Source: Oscillospiraceae bacterium (GTDB lineage: Bacteria > Bacillota > Clostridia > Oscillospirales > Acutalibacteraceae). Taken from it: DNA of 14,517 nt. The notes under the pieces were generated by a model. The model saw nothing but the letters and a program-made list of their open reading frames with translations. It ran no database searches and was not told where the DNA came from. Position numbers and translations under genes: made by a program. The stretch covers positions 9,780 through 24,296 of the forward strand of contig JAHZCM010000018.1 of the NCBI GenBank assembly GCA_019422905.1, written 5' to 3'. Below, in pieces: positions 1-6,893 of the stretch; position 1 is the first letter of the stretch, and each line of letters begins with the position of its first letter.

Positions 1-327
1 CTTCGTGACGAGTAAAAACAAAAGCGGGCAGATCGCCGGGTAGCGCACGGCGATGCAGATCGCCACCGTGCCCTGCGTCAGCTTATCCGCCAGCGGGTCC
101 AGCATTTTTCCCAGCTCCGTAACCTGATTGAAGCGGCGCGCAACCATGCCGTCCAGCGCATCCGAAAGGCCAGAAAGCGCCAGCGCAACAATCGCCGCCG
201 TCAGATTCCCCTTGAGGAAAAAGTACGCAAAAAACGGAATCACCAGAATCCTGAACAACGACATGGCATTGGGCACAGTCAAATTCTTGTTGCGCAGCTT
301 TTGATCGTTGTTTTTCTCCAAAGACAT
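1..327 (-). CDS. pgsA: CDP-alcohol phosphatidyltransferase, PgsA-like (C-terminus outside window)
   Basis: Integral membrane enzyme of phospholipid synthesis. The closest match in kind is CDP-diacylglycerol-glycerol-3-phosphate 3-phosphatidyltransferase, which commits CDP-diacylglycerol to phosphatidylglycerol. Only the first 109 residues are present; the frame is open to the window edge. The CDP-alcohol phosphotransferase signature D-x2-D-G-x2-A-R-x8-G-x3-D-x3-D is complete (D56, D59, G60, A63, R64, G73, D77, D81), so the metal and CDP site is intact. It is preceded by the usual N-terminal stretch LTVPNAMSLFRILVIPFF (residues 16 to 33), which starts the first membrane helix. The ATG at 327 has a GGAAAGGGA ribosome binding site about 8 nt upstream. 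The gene follows cvpA after 52 nt and is probably cotranscribed with it. The family is certain; the glycerol-3-phosphate specificity is inferred because the rest of the protein is not visible. Confidence 0.85.
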   Translation of the reverse strand, partial: MSLEKNNDQKLRNKNLTVPNAMSLFRILVIPFFAYFFLKGNLTAAIVALALSGLSDALDGMVARRFNQVTELGKMLDPLADKLTQGTVAICIAVRYPAICPLLFLLVTK

Positions 328-379
328 TTGTCATTTCCCTTTCCTGAATTTTCATAATCTCCACATTTCAATCCCGGCT

Positions 380-1069
380 TTACCCCAGCAGCAAGCCGGC
401 CGGGTTAAAATCATACAGCGCGCCGGAAAGAACAGAGCCGTCCAGCACCTTCTGCACGCTCTGCTGCATATCCGCGCTGAGCATCGGCACAAAGGCCTGC
501 ACACAGGCAAAACCGATCCACAGGAACAAGACCGCCATCAGCGCCCCGAGCACCGCACCAAGTACACTGTTGAGGCCATGCAGCACCGGCAATTCAAACA
601 GGCCGGTCAGGAGCGTGGCAATCGCGCGGATCACCACAACCAGCAGAATGAAAAGAACCAGCATCGCAAGCACGCGCACAAGGCCGATCAGCATCGGGCT
701 GAGCGCGTCGGTAATTCCTTTCGCAACGCCCTGCGTGCCGCTTTGCAGCTGCGCCACGACGCTGCCCTCCGTGATGCCCGCCGCGCTGAGCGCGCGCTGG
801 ATCACTTCCGGAAAATCATGAAAAACTGCGGTCACGGCGTCGGCCGTGCCAAGCCCCGCCACCGCCGTCGTGATTTTTTCCTCCAGCGCCGTGCGGAAAA
901 AGGTGGCATATACCCACTCGGCCGCAGGCTCGCTGAGGATCCCGGCGGCGATCATCGCAATCAGCGCGCCGAGAAAATCCGCGCAGGATTTCACGAAGCC
1001 CTTTTTTGCGCCTACAACCGCGAGCAGCAAAATCAGAACGGCCGCTGCAATGTCCAATACATACTGCAT
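380..1069 (-). CDS. cvpA: CvpA family membrane protein
   Basis: A 229-residue protein of the CvpA (colicin V production) family: small inner-membrane proteins with no agreed biochemical role, linked in other bacteria to envelope homeostasis. Four hydrophobic segments are visible at about residues 3-20, 29-45, 128-150 and 166-190. A soluble alanine-rich loop of about 80 residues lies between helices 2 and 3. The glycine-spaced last helix (GLNSVLGAVLGALMAVLFLW, residues 165-184) and the early basic GAKKGFVKS segment are typical of the family. Length is slightly above the common 160-220 residues. The ATG at 1069 has a GGAG ribosome binding site about 11 nt upstream, sitting in the loop of a small inverted repeat. 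The gene lies 41 nt after the DUF5711 gene and 52 nt before pgsA. A sigma-A-like promoter overlaps the end of the DUF5711 gene, so cvpA-pgsA may have their own transcript. Confidence 0.85.
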   Translation of the reverse strand: MQYVLDIAAAVLILLLAVVGAKKGFVKSCADFLGALIAMIAAGILSEPAAEWVYATFFRTALEEKITTAVAGLGTADAVTAVFHDFPEVIQRALSAAGITEGSVVAQLQSGTQGVAKGITDALSPMLIGLVRVLAMLVLFILLVVVIRAIATLLTGLFELPVLHGLNSVLGAVLGALMAVLFLWIGFACVQAFVPMLSADMQQSVQKVLDGSVLSGALYDFNPAGLLLG

Positions 1070-1071
1070 TT

Positions 1072-1097
1072 ACCTGTTCATCTCCTTTTCAACAGGT
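1072..1097 (-). promoter_or_regulatory. Inverted repeat holding the cvpA ribosome binding site in its loop
   Basis: Arms ACCTGTT and AACAGGT pair perfectly over 7 bp (1091-1097 with 1072-1078) around a 12-nt loop that contains the GGAGATG Shine-Dalgarno sequence of cvpA. Beyond one A/A mismatch, two more base pairs are possible. The site would be presented in a loop, not buried. A regulatory role is inference. Confidence 0.35.
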
Positions 1098-1099
1098 TA

Positions 1100-1128
1100 A
1101 GTATAACACATCAGTCCGTTTGAGACAA
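1100..1128 (-). promoter_or_regulatory. Probable sigma-A promoter for cvpA-pgsA
   Basis: On the minus strand, TTGTCT (1123-1128) and TATACT (1100-1105) are separated by exactly 17 nt. The -10 box has 5 of 6 consensus bases and the -35 box 4 of 6. The -35 lies inside the last codons of the DUF5711 gene. The expected start of transcription is near 1093, inside the upstream arm of the cvpA inverted repeat, so only readthrough transcripts would carry the whole hairpin. Confidence 0.5.
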
Positions 1129-2412
1129 CTCCCCGTCCGCCGGAATTACCTTAAGATTTTCTTTCCGGATTTCCCGCACACCCAGCATATAGACCGTACT
1201 TTCATCCGCCATCGCGATGCCCTTTGTGTCCGCCGAGCTCTCGCAGGCCGCTTCCACGGCGCCGGTGAAAAGATCCGCCGAAACCACCTGATCCGACAGC
1301 AGCGCCGCCACCTTGGAGCCCGCGGAGGAAAGCTGCGCGGCACGCCCGGGCAGCTCCGCCACAACCGGATCCGCGCTGTTGCTGAAGATCAGAAGGGTGC
1401 TGTCGCCGCCGTAGGCATAATTGGAAACCGAAACGATCGCGCGCGCGGCGGTCATGCAGAATGCCGTAACCTCCCGGCCGCCGTAATCGTAGGCGGAAAA
1501 GGAAAAACCGCCGTCGCTGACCAGCGTCTGCACATCGCCCACCGCGATGATCCGGTCGCCGTTGGTCCAAAGCAGGCCGAGGATCATATTTCCCTCGCTC
1601 TCATACTCCGCTACCGGCGTCTCGCTGGAAAAATCCAGCACCGTGATTCTCGAAACAATCTTGCCGCTGCGGCTCGTGACGGACGATACCGCGCCCCGTG
1701 TGCCGTCGCTGTTCAGCGCGACGGCGCTGATGTACGTCTCGGCAAAATTATAGCTGTACTGCAGGCTGCCGTCTTTATTATATACGCAAAGCTGAGAAGC
1801 ATAATCCGCAGGCTGCAGCGCCAGCGCAAATTTTCCGGAGCTCGAAATCGTGCCGGTCGTGATGTCCCCGTTTTCACTTGTACCGGAAACCTGCGTGCCG
1901 GCAGACGTCTCCACCTGATAGCCCGTGCCGCCCATATTATAGAGCAGGTACCGGCCGCCTGCATGCGCCACGGCCGGATTATTATAGCTGTGCCGCACCG
2001 AAAACAGCTCCTTGGCGGAGTTGTTCAGAACTGTGAGCGCGGTATCGCTGACCACATACATGTTGCCGTCGCTCGCCCCGAAATTTCCCGGGTCTGCGGT
2101 GCTGCCAACCAGACTTACGGGATATCCGTCGCCAAAGCCAAGGCCCACCGCCTTTGTGCGGATCCAATTGCCGATATTGCTCGGTGTGAGGTTTTCCCAG
2201 TTTTCCACAACGAGCAGCACCACCACCGCGGCAAGCAGAATTGCGGCGATCTTATAGACCTTTTTGGAGATGCGCGGCGCGGTGCGCTCCTTTTTCAGCG
2301 CAGGATGCTCCGCCGCATCTGGTTCATCGTGTATAACGTCCTCTGCGCGGTCCTGCTTCGCATCGGCCGCTTTGCCGGACCGCAGTCTCAAAATCTTGTT
2401 GTTCTTTGCCAT
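1111..2412 (-). CDS. DUF5711 family protein, single-pass membrane anchor with extracytoplasmic repeats
   Basis: A 433-residue protein that I recognise as DUF5711, a family of unknown function in Clostridia. The first 50 residues are charged and probably cytoplasmic. One strong hydrophobic helix follows (about 52-70, KIAAILLAAVVVLLVVENW), so the remaining ~360 residues should lie outside the membrane. That part has repeated short beta-type units (for example VSLVGSTADPGNF, FALALQPADY, MILGLLWTNGDRIIAVGD) with the SDGNMYVVSDT / GDRIIAVGD rhythm seen in beta-propellers; the propeller fold is inference. The ATG at 2412 has an excellent GGGAGGTGA ribosome binding site 6 nt upstream, within the last codons of truA, and only 6 nt separate the two genes, so translation is probably coupled. 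No catalytic motif is visible. A role in envelope sensing or assembly is possible given cvpA and pgsA downstream, but nothing proves it. Confidence 0.8.
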   Translation of the reverse strand: MAKNNKILRLRSGKAADAKQDRAEDVIHDEPDAAEHPALKKERTAPRISKKVYKIAAILLAAVVVLLVVENWENLTPSNIGNWIRTKAVGLGFGDGYPVSLVGSTADPGNFGASDGNMYVVSDTALTVLNNSAKELFSVRHSYNNPAVAHAGGRYLLYNMGGTGYQVETSAGTQVSGTSENGDITTGTISSSGKFALALQPADYASQLCVYNKDGSLQYSYNFAETYISAVALNSDGTRGAVSSVTSRSGKIVSRITVLDFSSETPVAEYESEGNMILGLLWTNGDRIIAVGDVQTLVSDGGFSFSAYDYGGREVTAFCMTAARAIVSVSNYAYGGDSTLLIFSNSADPVVAELPGRAAQLSSAGSKVAALLSDQVVSADLFTGAVEAACESSADTKGIAMADESTVYMLGVREIRKENLKVIPADGELSQTD

Positions 2413-2418
2413 ATCCGG

Positions 2419-3192
2419 TCACCTCCCATTCCCTGCCGCAGTCTCCGGCAGATCATAGAAAACCTTTTGTAAATACAGGCCGCATGCCGGCGCGGTAACG
2501 CCCGCATATTTGCGGTCCCGGCGCGCGAGTATTCCGGGAATATCCTCCGGTTCAAAGCGGCCCTGCTGCACATCGAGCAGCGTGCCCGTCATAATACGGA
2601 CCATGTTGTACAAAAACCCGTCCGCCGCCACCGTAAAACGAACCATGTCACCCTCCCGGGAAACACGGCTCTCCGTAACCGTCCGGGTAAAATCGCCCGC
2701 TTCCCGCTTGTCGAGCGTACAGAACGAGGTAAAATCATGGCTGCCCAGAAAATACTGCGCCGCCGCATGCAGCCGCTTTTCGTCTATGGTGTGGTAGTAA
2801 TGCAGCGCCCGGTTGTGCAGAAACGGGCTGCGCACCGCGCTGTTCCAGATCTCATACACATACCGCTTTCCTTTGCAGGAATACCGCGCGTGAAAATCCG
2901 CCGACACCTGCACGCAGGAGAGCACCGCCACATCCGGCGGCAGGAAATGGTTCAGCGCGCCGACAAGCCGCGTCTCCGGAATACCGTGGTCGGTTTTCAT
3001 GCTGATGCAGAACTCCCGCGCATGAACGCCCGTATCCGTCCGGCTGCACGCCTTGATGTCCGGCTGCGTGCCCAGCACGCTTTTCAGAGCCTCCTGAAAG
3101 ACGCCCTGCACGCTCCGGGCGTTCTCCTGAATCTGCCAGCCGTGGTAGCCGCTTCCGTCGTATTGAATTTTCAAAAGCAGGTTGCGCTCCAT
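2419..3192 (-). CDS. truA: tRNA pseudouridine(38-40) synthase TruA
   Basis: Cytoplasmic enzyme that converts uridines 38-40 in the anticodon stem-loop of many tRNAs to pseudouridine. The 257-residue protein has the family hallmarks: KIQYDGSGYHGWQ near the N-terminus (8-20), the catalytic loop SRTDTGVHA with catalytic Asp53, the NHFLPPDVAV segment, RYVYEIWN, and the C-terminal GFLYNMVRIMTGTLL stretch. Length matches bacterial TruA (about 245-270). I chose the ATG at 3192: it has a GGAGG ribosome binding site about 10 nt upstream, and the conserved part starts just after it. The frame extends to a GTG at 3222, which would only add ten unconserved residues and has no good ribosome binding site. 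The gene is 66 nt after ecfT, the neighbour order known from Bacillus and other Firmicutes. One small deviation is Ser before RTD, where Gly is common. Confidence 0.96.
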   Translation of the reverse strand: MERNLLLKIQYDGSGYHGWQIQENARSVQGVFQEALKSVLGTQPDIKACSRTDTGVHAREFCISMKTDHGIPETRLVGALNHFLPPDVAVLSCVQVSADFHARYSCKGKRYVYEIWNSAVRSPFLHNRALHYYHTIDEKRLHAAAQYFLGSHDFTSFCTLDKREAGDFTRTVTESRVSREGDMVRFTVAADGFLYNMVRIMTGTLLDVQQGRFEPEDIPGILARRDRKYAGVTAPACGLYLQKVFYDLPETAAGNGR

Positions 3193-3258
3193 AGCTGCGA
3201 CGCCTCCTTCTCCGTGCGGCACACGTTTTCCCGGTTCTTCCGTTGCAGAATTATGATT

Positions 3259-4077
3259 TTATTTGACGATTGCCGGCGGAAGAACGATGCTCAGCGCGAT
3301 AAACGCCGCGAGAAAAACGACGCACACCGCGGCCGACACAAAATCCACACGGCCCAGCTTCAAAACCTTCATTTTCGTGCGGCCCTCGCCGCCGTGATAG
3401 CAGCGGCTCTCCATGGCCGTCGCCAGATCAAACGCCCGGCGGAACGCGGAGACAAACAGCGGAATCAGCACCGGGATCAATGCCCGGATGCGCTGGAGAA
3501 GCCCGCCGCTCTCCATATCCGCGCCGCGCGCCTTCTGCGCCGCCATGATCTTCTCCGTCTCCTCCAGAAGCGTGGGCACAAAGCGCAGGGCAATCGTCAT
3601 CATCATGGCGAATTCATGCACCGGCACATGCAGCAGTGCCAGCGGCTTCAAAAGCCGCTCGATTGCGTCGGTGAGCTGTGTCGGCGAGGTCGTAAACGTC
3701 AAAATCGAGCTGATCAGGATCAGCACGATAATGCGCACCGCAATCATGACGCTGTTTACAATACCGTTTCGTGTGATCGTTATGAAGCCGAACCGGACAA
3801 GCGGCTCGCCCGTGCCGTAGAAAAGATTCAGAATCGCGGTAAACGCCACGATGAACAGAATCGGCTTCAGGCTTTTCATATAGAGCTTCAGCGGTACCTT
3901 CGAAAGCGCGATGCCCACAAAGCACATCAGGATGGTCGCGGCCATTGTCACAAAATTCTGCGCGCAGAAAATCAGGACGATGAAATACACGGTCAGGCAC
4001 AGCTTGATGCGCGGATCCATCCGGTGTATCGGGGACTTTCCGGGGAAAAACTGCCCCATTGTGATATCGGAAATCAT
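3259..4077 (-). CDS. ecfT: Energy-coupling factor transporter transmembrane protein EcfT
   Basis: The T-component of a group II ECF importer: a membrane scaffold that couples the two ATPases EcfA1 and EcfA2 to exchangeable substrate-binding S-components for vitamins or metals. The 272 residues hold hydrophobic segments at about 26-57, 71-87, 104-128, around 155-172, 198-212 and 246-268. Both coupling-helix motifs that contact the ATPases are visible: AQKARGADME (180-189, with Arg184) and the AMESRCY motif beginning at Ala221. The start PGKSPIHRMDPRIKL is typical. ATG at 4077 overlaps the ecfA2 stop by 4 nt (ATGA), implying translational coupling. No S-component gene lies here, as expected for group II systems. 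Part of this gene (3373-3426) recurs in inverted orientation at 10907-10960 (see findings). Confidence 0.95.
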   Translation of the reverse strand: MISDITMGQFFPGKSPIHRMDPRIKLCLTVYFIVLIFCAQNFVTMAATILMCFVGIALSKVPLKLYMKSLKPILFIVAFTAILNLFYGTGEPLVRFGFITITRNGIVNSVMIAVRIIVLILISSILTFTTSPTQLTDAIERLLKPLALLHVPVHEFAMMMTIALRFVPTLLEETEKIMAAQKARGADMESGGLLQRIRALIPVLIPLFVSAFRRAFDLATAMESRCYHGGEGRTKMKVLKLGRVDFVSAAVCVVFLAAFIALSIVLPPAIVK

Positions 4078-4952
4078 TGCGGCTGCACCTCCCTTTCCTT
4101 TTTGCGCGTGAGAAGCGGAATCAGCTCCAGAAGCGCCTCATCCACATTCAGCACCGTTTCGCTGACCGGAAGGCCCATGGCGCGCAGGCGGCGCATAATC
4201 GAGGTGATCTGCGGCAGACGCAGGCCCATCGGCTCCAGCACCTCGCCGCGGGAAAAAACAGCCCGCGTTTCGTCCAGCATTTCGGCGTGTCCGCCGTTCA
4301 TGACGAGCACGCGGTCCGCCGTGCGGCCGATATCCTCCATGCTGTGCGAGACGAGCAGCACCGTATTTTTCCGGTGCTCATGGTACTGCGAAATCTGGGC
4401 GAGGATCACATCGCGCCCCTTCGGGTCAAGGCCCGCGGCGGGCTCGTCCAGAATCAGCACCTCGGGGTCCATCGCGATGACGCCCGCGATCGCTGCCCGG
4501 CGCTTTTCACCGCCGGAAAGCTCAAACGGGGACTTTTCGAGAAGCCCGGGCTTCAGATCGGTAAACCGCGCGGCCTCCTTCGCCCTTTCCATCGCCTCGT
4601 CATCGGAAAGGCCCATGTTTTTCGGGCCGAACATGATGTCCTTGATCACCGTCTCCTCAAAGAGCTGGTACTCCGGGTACTGGAACACCATGCCCACCTG
4701 AAAGCGCACGCGGCGGATCTCCTTCGGCTTTTCCCAGATATCCTGCCCGTCGAGCAGCACCTGCCCCGCAGTCGGGCGGATCAGTCCGTTCAGCATCTGG
4801 ATCAGCGTCGATTTGCCGCTGCCTGTGTGGCCGATCACGCCGACAAACTCGCCCTTCTCCACCGAAATAGAGACGTTTTCGACCGCCGTCTTTTCAAACG
4901 GCGTGCCGATGCCGTACGTATACGATAGATTTTTTGTTTCCAAAACTGCCAT
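4074..4952 (-). CDS. ecfA2: ECF transporter ATP-binding protein EcfA2
   Basis: One of the two ATPases that power the ECF importer. In the 292-residue protein: Walker A GHTGSGKST (41-49), Q-loop with VFQYPEYQLFEET (89-101, the pattern typical of EcfA2), signature LSGGEKRR (145-152), Walker B VLILDE (165-170) with catalytic Glu170, and the switch histidine in LLVSHSMED. The C-terminal ~70 residues after the ABC core are family-typical. I chose the ATG at 4952, where MAVLETKNLSYTYG matches the family start and an AGAAAGG site lies about 12 nt upstream. In-frame ATGs at 5021 and 5018 would add about 22 residues and cannot be fully excluded. The gap from ecfA1 is 70 nt, and its stop overlaps the ecfT start. 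Confidence 0.95.
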   Translation of the reverse strand: MAVLETKNLSYTYGIGTPFEKTAVENVSISVEKGEFVGVIGHTGSGKSTLIQMLNGLIRPTAGQVLLDGQDIWEKPKEIRRVRFQVGMVFQYPEYQLFEETVIKDIMFGPKNMGLSDDEAMERAKEAARFTDLKPGLLEKSPFELSGGEKRRAAIAGVIAMDPEVLILDEPAAGLDPKGRDVILAQISQYHEHRKNTVLLVSHSMEDIGRTADRVLVMNGGHAEMLDETRAVFSRGEVLEPMGLRLPQITSIMRRLRAMGLPVSETVLNVDEALLELIPLLTRKKEREVQPQ

Positions 4953-5022
4953 TTCTATAACCAAGCCTTTCTGCCGGGTGCAGGTCCTTTTCGGCTCCTG
5001 CCCCGCAGCGTTCAGCATCATT

Positions 5023-5859
5023 TCATCTGCTCTTGAGATACGCGGCGATCGCCTCCACGCACTCCGCCTCATCCAGCGGCGTGCCCGGAATCGGGCAGCC
5101 CGCAGCGTTCAGGCGGTAGACAAGCTCCGTCGCCTGCGGCACGTCGAGATGGTGGCGCTTCAAAAGCTCCACCTGCGCGAACACCGTGCGCGGATCGCCG
5201 TCCAGAAGGATCTGCCCGTCGTCCATCACGACGACGCGGTCCGCCTGCACAGCCTCGTCCATATAATGCGTAATCAGCACGATCGTGATGCCCTTCTCGC
5301 GGTTGAGATAGGTGATCGTGTCCATGACCTCCTGCCGCCCGCGCGGGTCGAGCATGGCGGTCGGCTCGTCCAGTACGATACACTCCGTTTCCATTGCGAT
5401 AATGCCCGCGATCGCGATGCGTTGCTTCTGTCCGCCGGAGAGCTTGTGCGGCGCGTGTTCGCGGTACTCGTACATGTTGACGGCCTTGAGGGCCGCGTCC
5501 ACGCGGCGGCGGATCTCCCCCGGCTCTATGCCGAGGTTCTCCGGCCCGAAGGCCACATCCTCTTCGACGATGCCGGCCACAAGCTGGTTATCCGGATTCT
5601 GCTGCACAAGGCCGACCCGGCGGCGCACGTCGAGCTGCGTATCCTCCACGGCGGTGTCAAAGCCGTCCACCCGGACCGTGCCGGAATTTGGCACGAGCAT
5701 GCCGTTAAAGAGCTTCGCCATCGTCGATTTCCCGCAGCCATTGTGGCCGAGCAGCGCGACAAACGCGCCTTTTTCAATATCAAGATCGATGCCGTGCAGC
5801 ACCTCCCCGGTTTCCTCGCCGTATGAAAAATGCAGATCCCTGCATTCAATAAATGCCAT
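5023..5859 (-). CDS. ecfA1: ECF transporter ATP-binding protein EcfA1
   Basis: Partner ATPase of EcfA2; the heterodimer binds EcfT and drives substrate import. In the 278 residues: Walker A GHNGCGKST (38-46), Q-loop LVQQNPDNQLVAG (84-96, the EcfA1 pattern), signature LSGGQKQR (140-147), Walker B CIVLDE (160-165) with Glu165, and switch histidine in LITHYMDE. I chose the ATG at 5859, preceded by GGTGA 5 nt upstream; the family starts right here (MAFIECRDLHFSYG). The open frame reaches ATGs at 5871 and 5955, but the extra residues look like non-conserved spacer. A possible 33-codon ORF in another frame ends one base before this start. The gene is 149 nt after the methyltransferase gene, the largest gap in the left block. 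Confidence 0.95.
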   Translation of the reverse strand: MAFIECRDLHFSYGEETGEVLHGIDLDIEKGAFVALLGHNGCGKSTMAKLFNGMLVPNSGTVRVDGFDTAVEDTQLDVRRRVGLVQQNPDNQLVAGIVEEDVAFGPENLGIEPGEIRRRVDAALKAVNMYEYREHAPHKLSGGQKQRIAIAGIIAMETECIVLDEPTAMLDPRGRQEVMDTITYLNREKGITIVLITHYMDEAVQADRVVVMDDGQILLDGDPRTVFAQVELLKRHHLDVPQATELVYRLNAAGCPIPGTPLDEAECVEAIAAYLKSR

Positions 5860-5860
5860 T

Positions 5861-5962
5861 TTAGTCACCATCCATGCGGAATTTGATCCGGCCTCGCGGT
5901 GCAAAGCCGTTGTCCTGAACCGGGCGGCAAGAATCAAATCCCCTGCGCAAAACATTTTTCAC
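5861..5962 (-). CDS. Possible short leader ORF upstream of ecfA1
   Basis: A GTG at 5962 is preceded by AAGAAGGGA with 5 nt spacing and opens 33 codons ending in TAA one base before the ecfA1 ATG. The peptide is basic in its first half (starts MKNVLRRGFDSCRP) and ends KFRMDGD. The arrangement SD-GTG-ORF-TAA-A-ATG would couple ecfA1 translation to it. I recognise no family, and an ORF this short can arise by chance, so this is a candidate only. Confidence 0.22.
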   Translation of the reverse strand: MKNVLRRGFDSCRPVQDNGFAPRGRIKFRMDGD

Positions 5963-5966
5963 GTTT

Positions 5967-5989
5967 GTCCCTTCTTGAAGTCCCTTCTT
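5967..5989 (-). repeat. 10-nt direct repeat AAGAAGGGAC, spaced 13 nt
   Basis: AAGAAGGGAC occurs twice on the minus strand (5980-5989 and 5967-5976) in the gap between the methyltransferase gene and ecfA1. Both copies resemble a Shine-Dalgarno sequence; the second lies at the right distance from the GTG at 5962. It may be a duplicated ribosome binding site or a protein-binding direct repeat. Confidence 0.5.
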
Positions 5990-6008
5990 TTATGTCGCGG
6001 AGAACGTG

Positions 6009-6893
6009 TCAAACCGGTTCGTTTGCCCAAATCGCCGTGCTGCCGCAGGGCAGCGCAAGGCCCGTCTGCGTGACGGGCAGGCCGATCTCGTCGGCGGAAA
6101 CCGCCCCGCCGAAGCGCGGCTTCAAAAGCACGCCCAGCAGATATGCCATCACCGACGGGGAAAGCCCCGTCGTGTAGGAGTTGAGCATAAAAAACAGCGG
6201 ATTTTCAGCCAAAACCGGCACGCACATCTCCACAAGGCCGAAAAGCTGCTCCTCGAGCTTCCAGACCTCCCCGCCCGGGCCACGCCCATAGGAGGGCGGA
6301 TCCATGATGATGCCGTCGTACCGGTTGCCGCGCCGGATTTCGCGCTGGACGAACTTCACACAATCGTCCACAAGCCAGCGCACCGGGCGCTGCTCCAGGC
6401 CGGAGGCCGCGGCGTTCTCCCGCGCCCACTGCACCATGCCCTTCGAGGCGTCCACGTGCGTCACCGCCGCGCCCGCCGCCATGCAGGCGAGCGTTGCCGC
6501 GCCGGTATAGCCGAAGAGATTCAGGATTTTGATCTCCCGCTCCGGCTCCTGCCGCTTTGCCGCCCGGATGCATTTCGCCGTGTAGTCCCAGTTTACCGCC
6601 TGCTCCGGGAAAATGCCCGTATGCTTGAAGCCCATCGGCTTTAAGCGGAAAACAAGGTCGCCGTATGTGATCTTCCACACATCCGGCAGCTTCTTATAGA
6701 CCTCCCACCTGCCGCCGCCCGTGCTCGAGCGCTTATAGCGCGCATGGGCGTTCTTCCAGCGGGGATCCTTTTTCTCAGACTTCCAGATGATCTGCGGGTC
6801 CGGGCGGATGAGGAGAATGTCCCCCCACCGCTCCAGCCGCTCTCCGGAGCCCGTGTCGATCAGTTCATAGTCCTTCCAATCCGCAATTCTCAT
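6009..6893 (-). CDS. Class I SAM-dependent methyltransferase, RlmI-like
   Basis: A 294-residue methyltransferase resembling the catalytic part of the RlmI/YccW rRNA (cytosine-C5) methyltransferase group. The SAM-binding motif I is NLFGYTGAATLA (125-136), the acidic motif II is VTHVDASKGMV (144-154), and the motif IV DPPSYGRG (198-205) is followed by WKLEEQL as in RlmI relatives. The N-terminal ~90 residues (DWKDYELIDTGSGERLERWG onward) are a separate small domain, distinct from the PUA domain of E. coli RlmI. The true start is the ATG at 6893, overlapping the glmM stop by one base (TGATG); the open frame upstream only reads antiframe through glmM. Coupling to glmM is therefore likely. The rRNA target is inferred from family; small-molecule or other RNA substrates cannot be excluded. 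Confidence 0.85.
   Translation of the reverse strand: MRIADWKDYELIDTGSGERLERWGDILLIRPDPQIIWKSEKKDPRWKNAHARYKRSSTGGGRWEVYKKLPDVWKITYGDLVFRLKPMGFKHTGIFPEQAVNWDYTAKCIRAAKRQEPEREIKILNLFGYTGAATLACMAAGAAVTHVDASKGMVQWARENAAASGLEQRPVRWLVDDCVKFVQREIRRGNRYDGIIMDPPSYGRGPGGEVWKLEEQLFGLVEMCVPVLAENPLFFMLNSYTTGLSPSVMAYLLGVLLKPRFGGAVSADEIGLPVTQTGLALPCGSTAIWANEPV

Noticed and set aside
83..364. Minus-strand 93-codon ORF at the left end
   Set aside because: It is out of frame with the PgsA-like protein, whose catalytic signature is intact in the other frame.
1006..2472. A 488-codon plus-strand open frame opposite the DUF5711 gene
   Set aside because: Arg/His-rich antisense shadow without a family or a ribosome binding site of note.
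2737..4701. A 654-codon open frame on the plus strand across truA, ecfT and ecfA2
   Set aside because: It is antisense to three well-recognised genes, has a basic His/Arg/Gln-rich composition typical of shadow frames in GC-rich DNA, and shows no domain.
4953..5022. Inverted repeat GCAGG/CCTGC in the ecfA1-ecfA2 gap as a terminator
   Set aside because: The stem is short and interrupted and no T-run follows.
4077..5859. Similarity between the two ATPase genes as a possible recent duplication
   Set aside because: Their Q-loop and signature differences are the normal EcfA1/EcfA2 paralogy, not a recent repeat.
3259..5859. Missing substrate-binding S-component next to the ECF genes
   Set aside because: Group II ECF modules normally have S-components scattered elsewhere, so its absence is expected.
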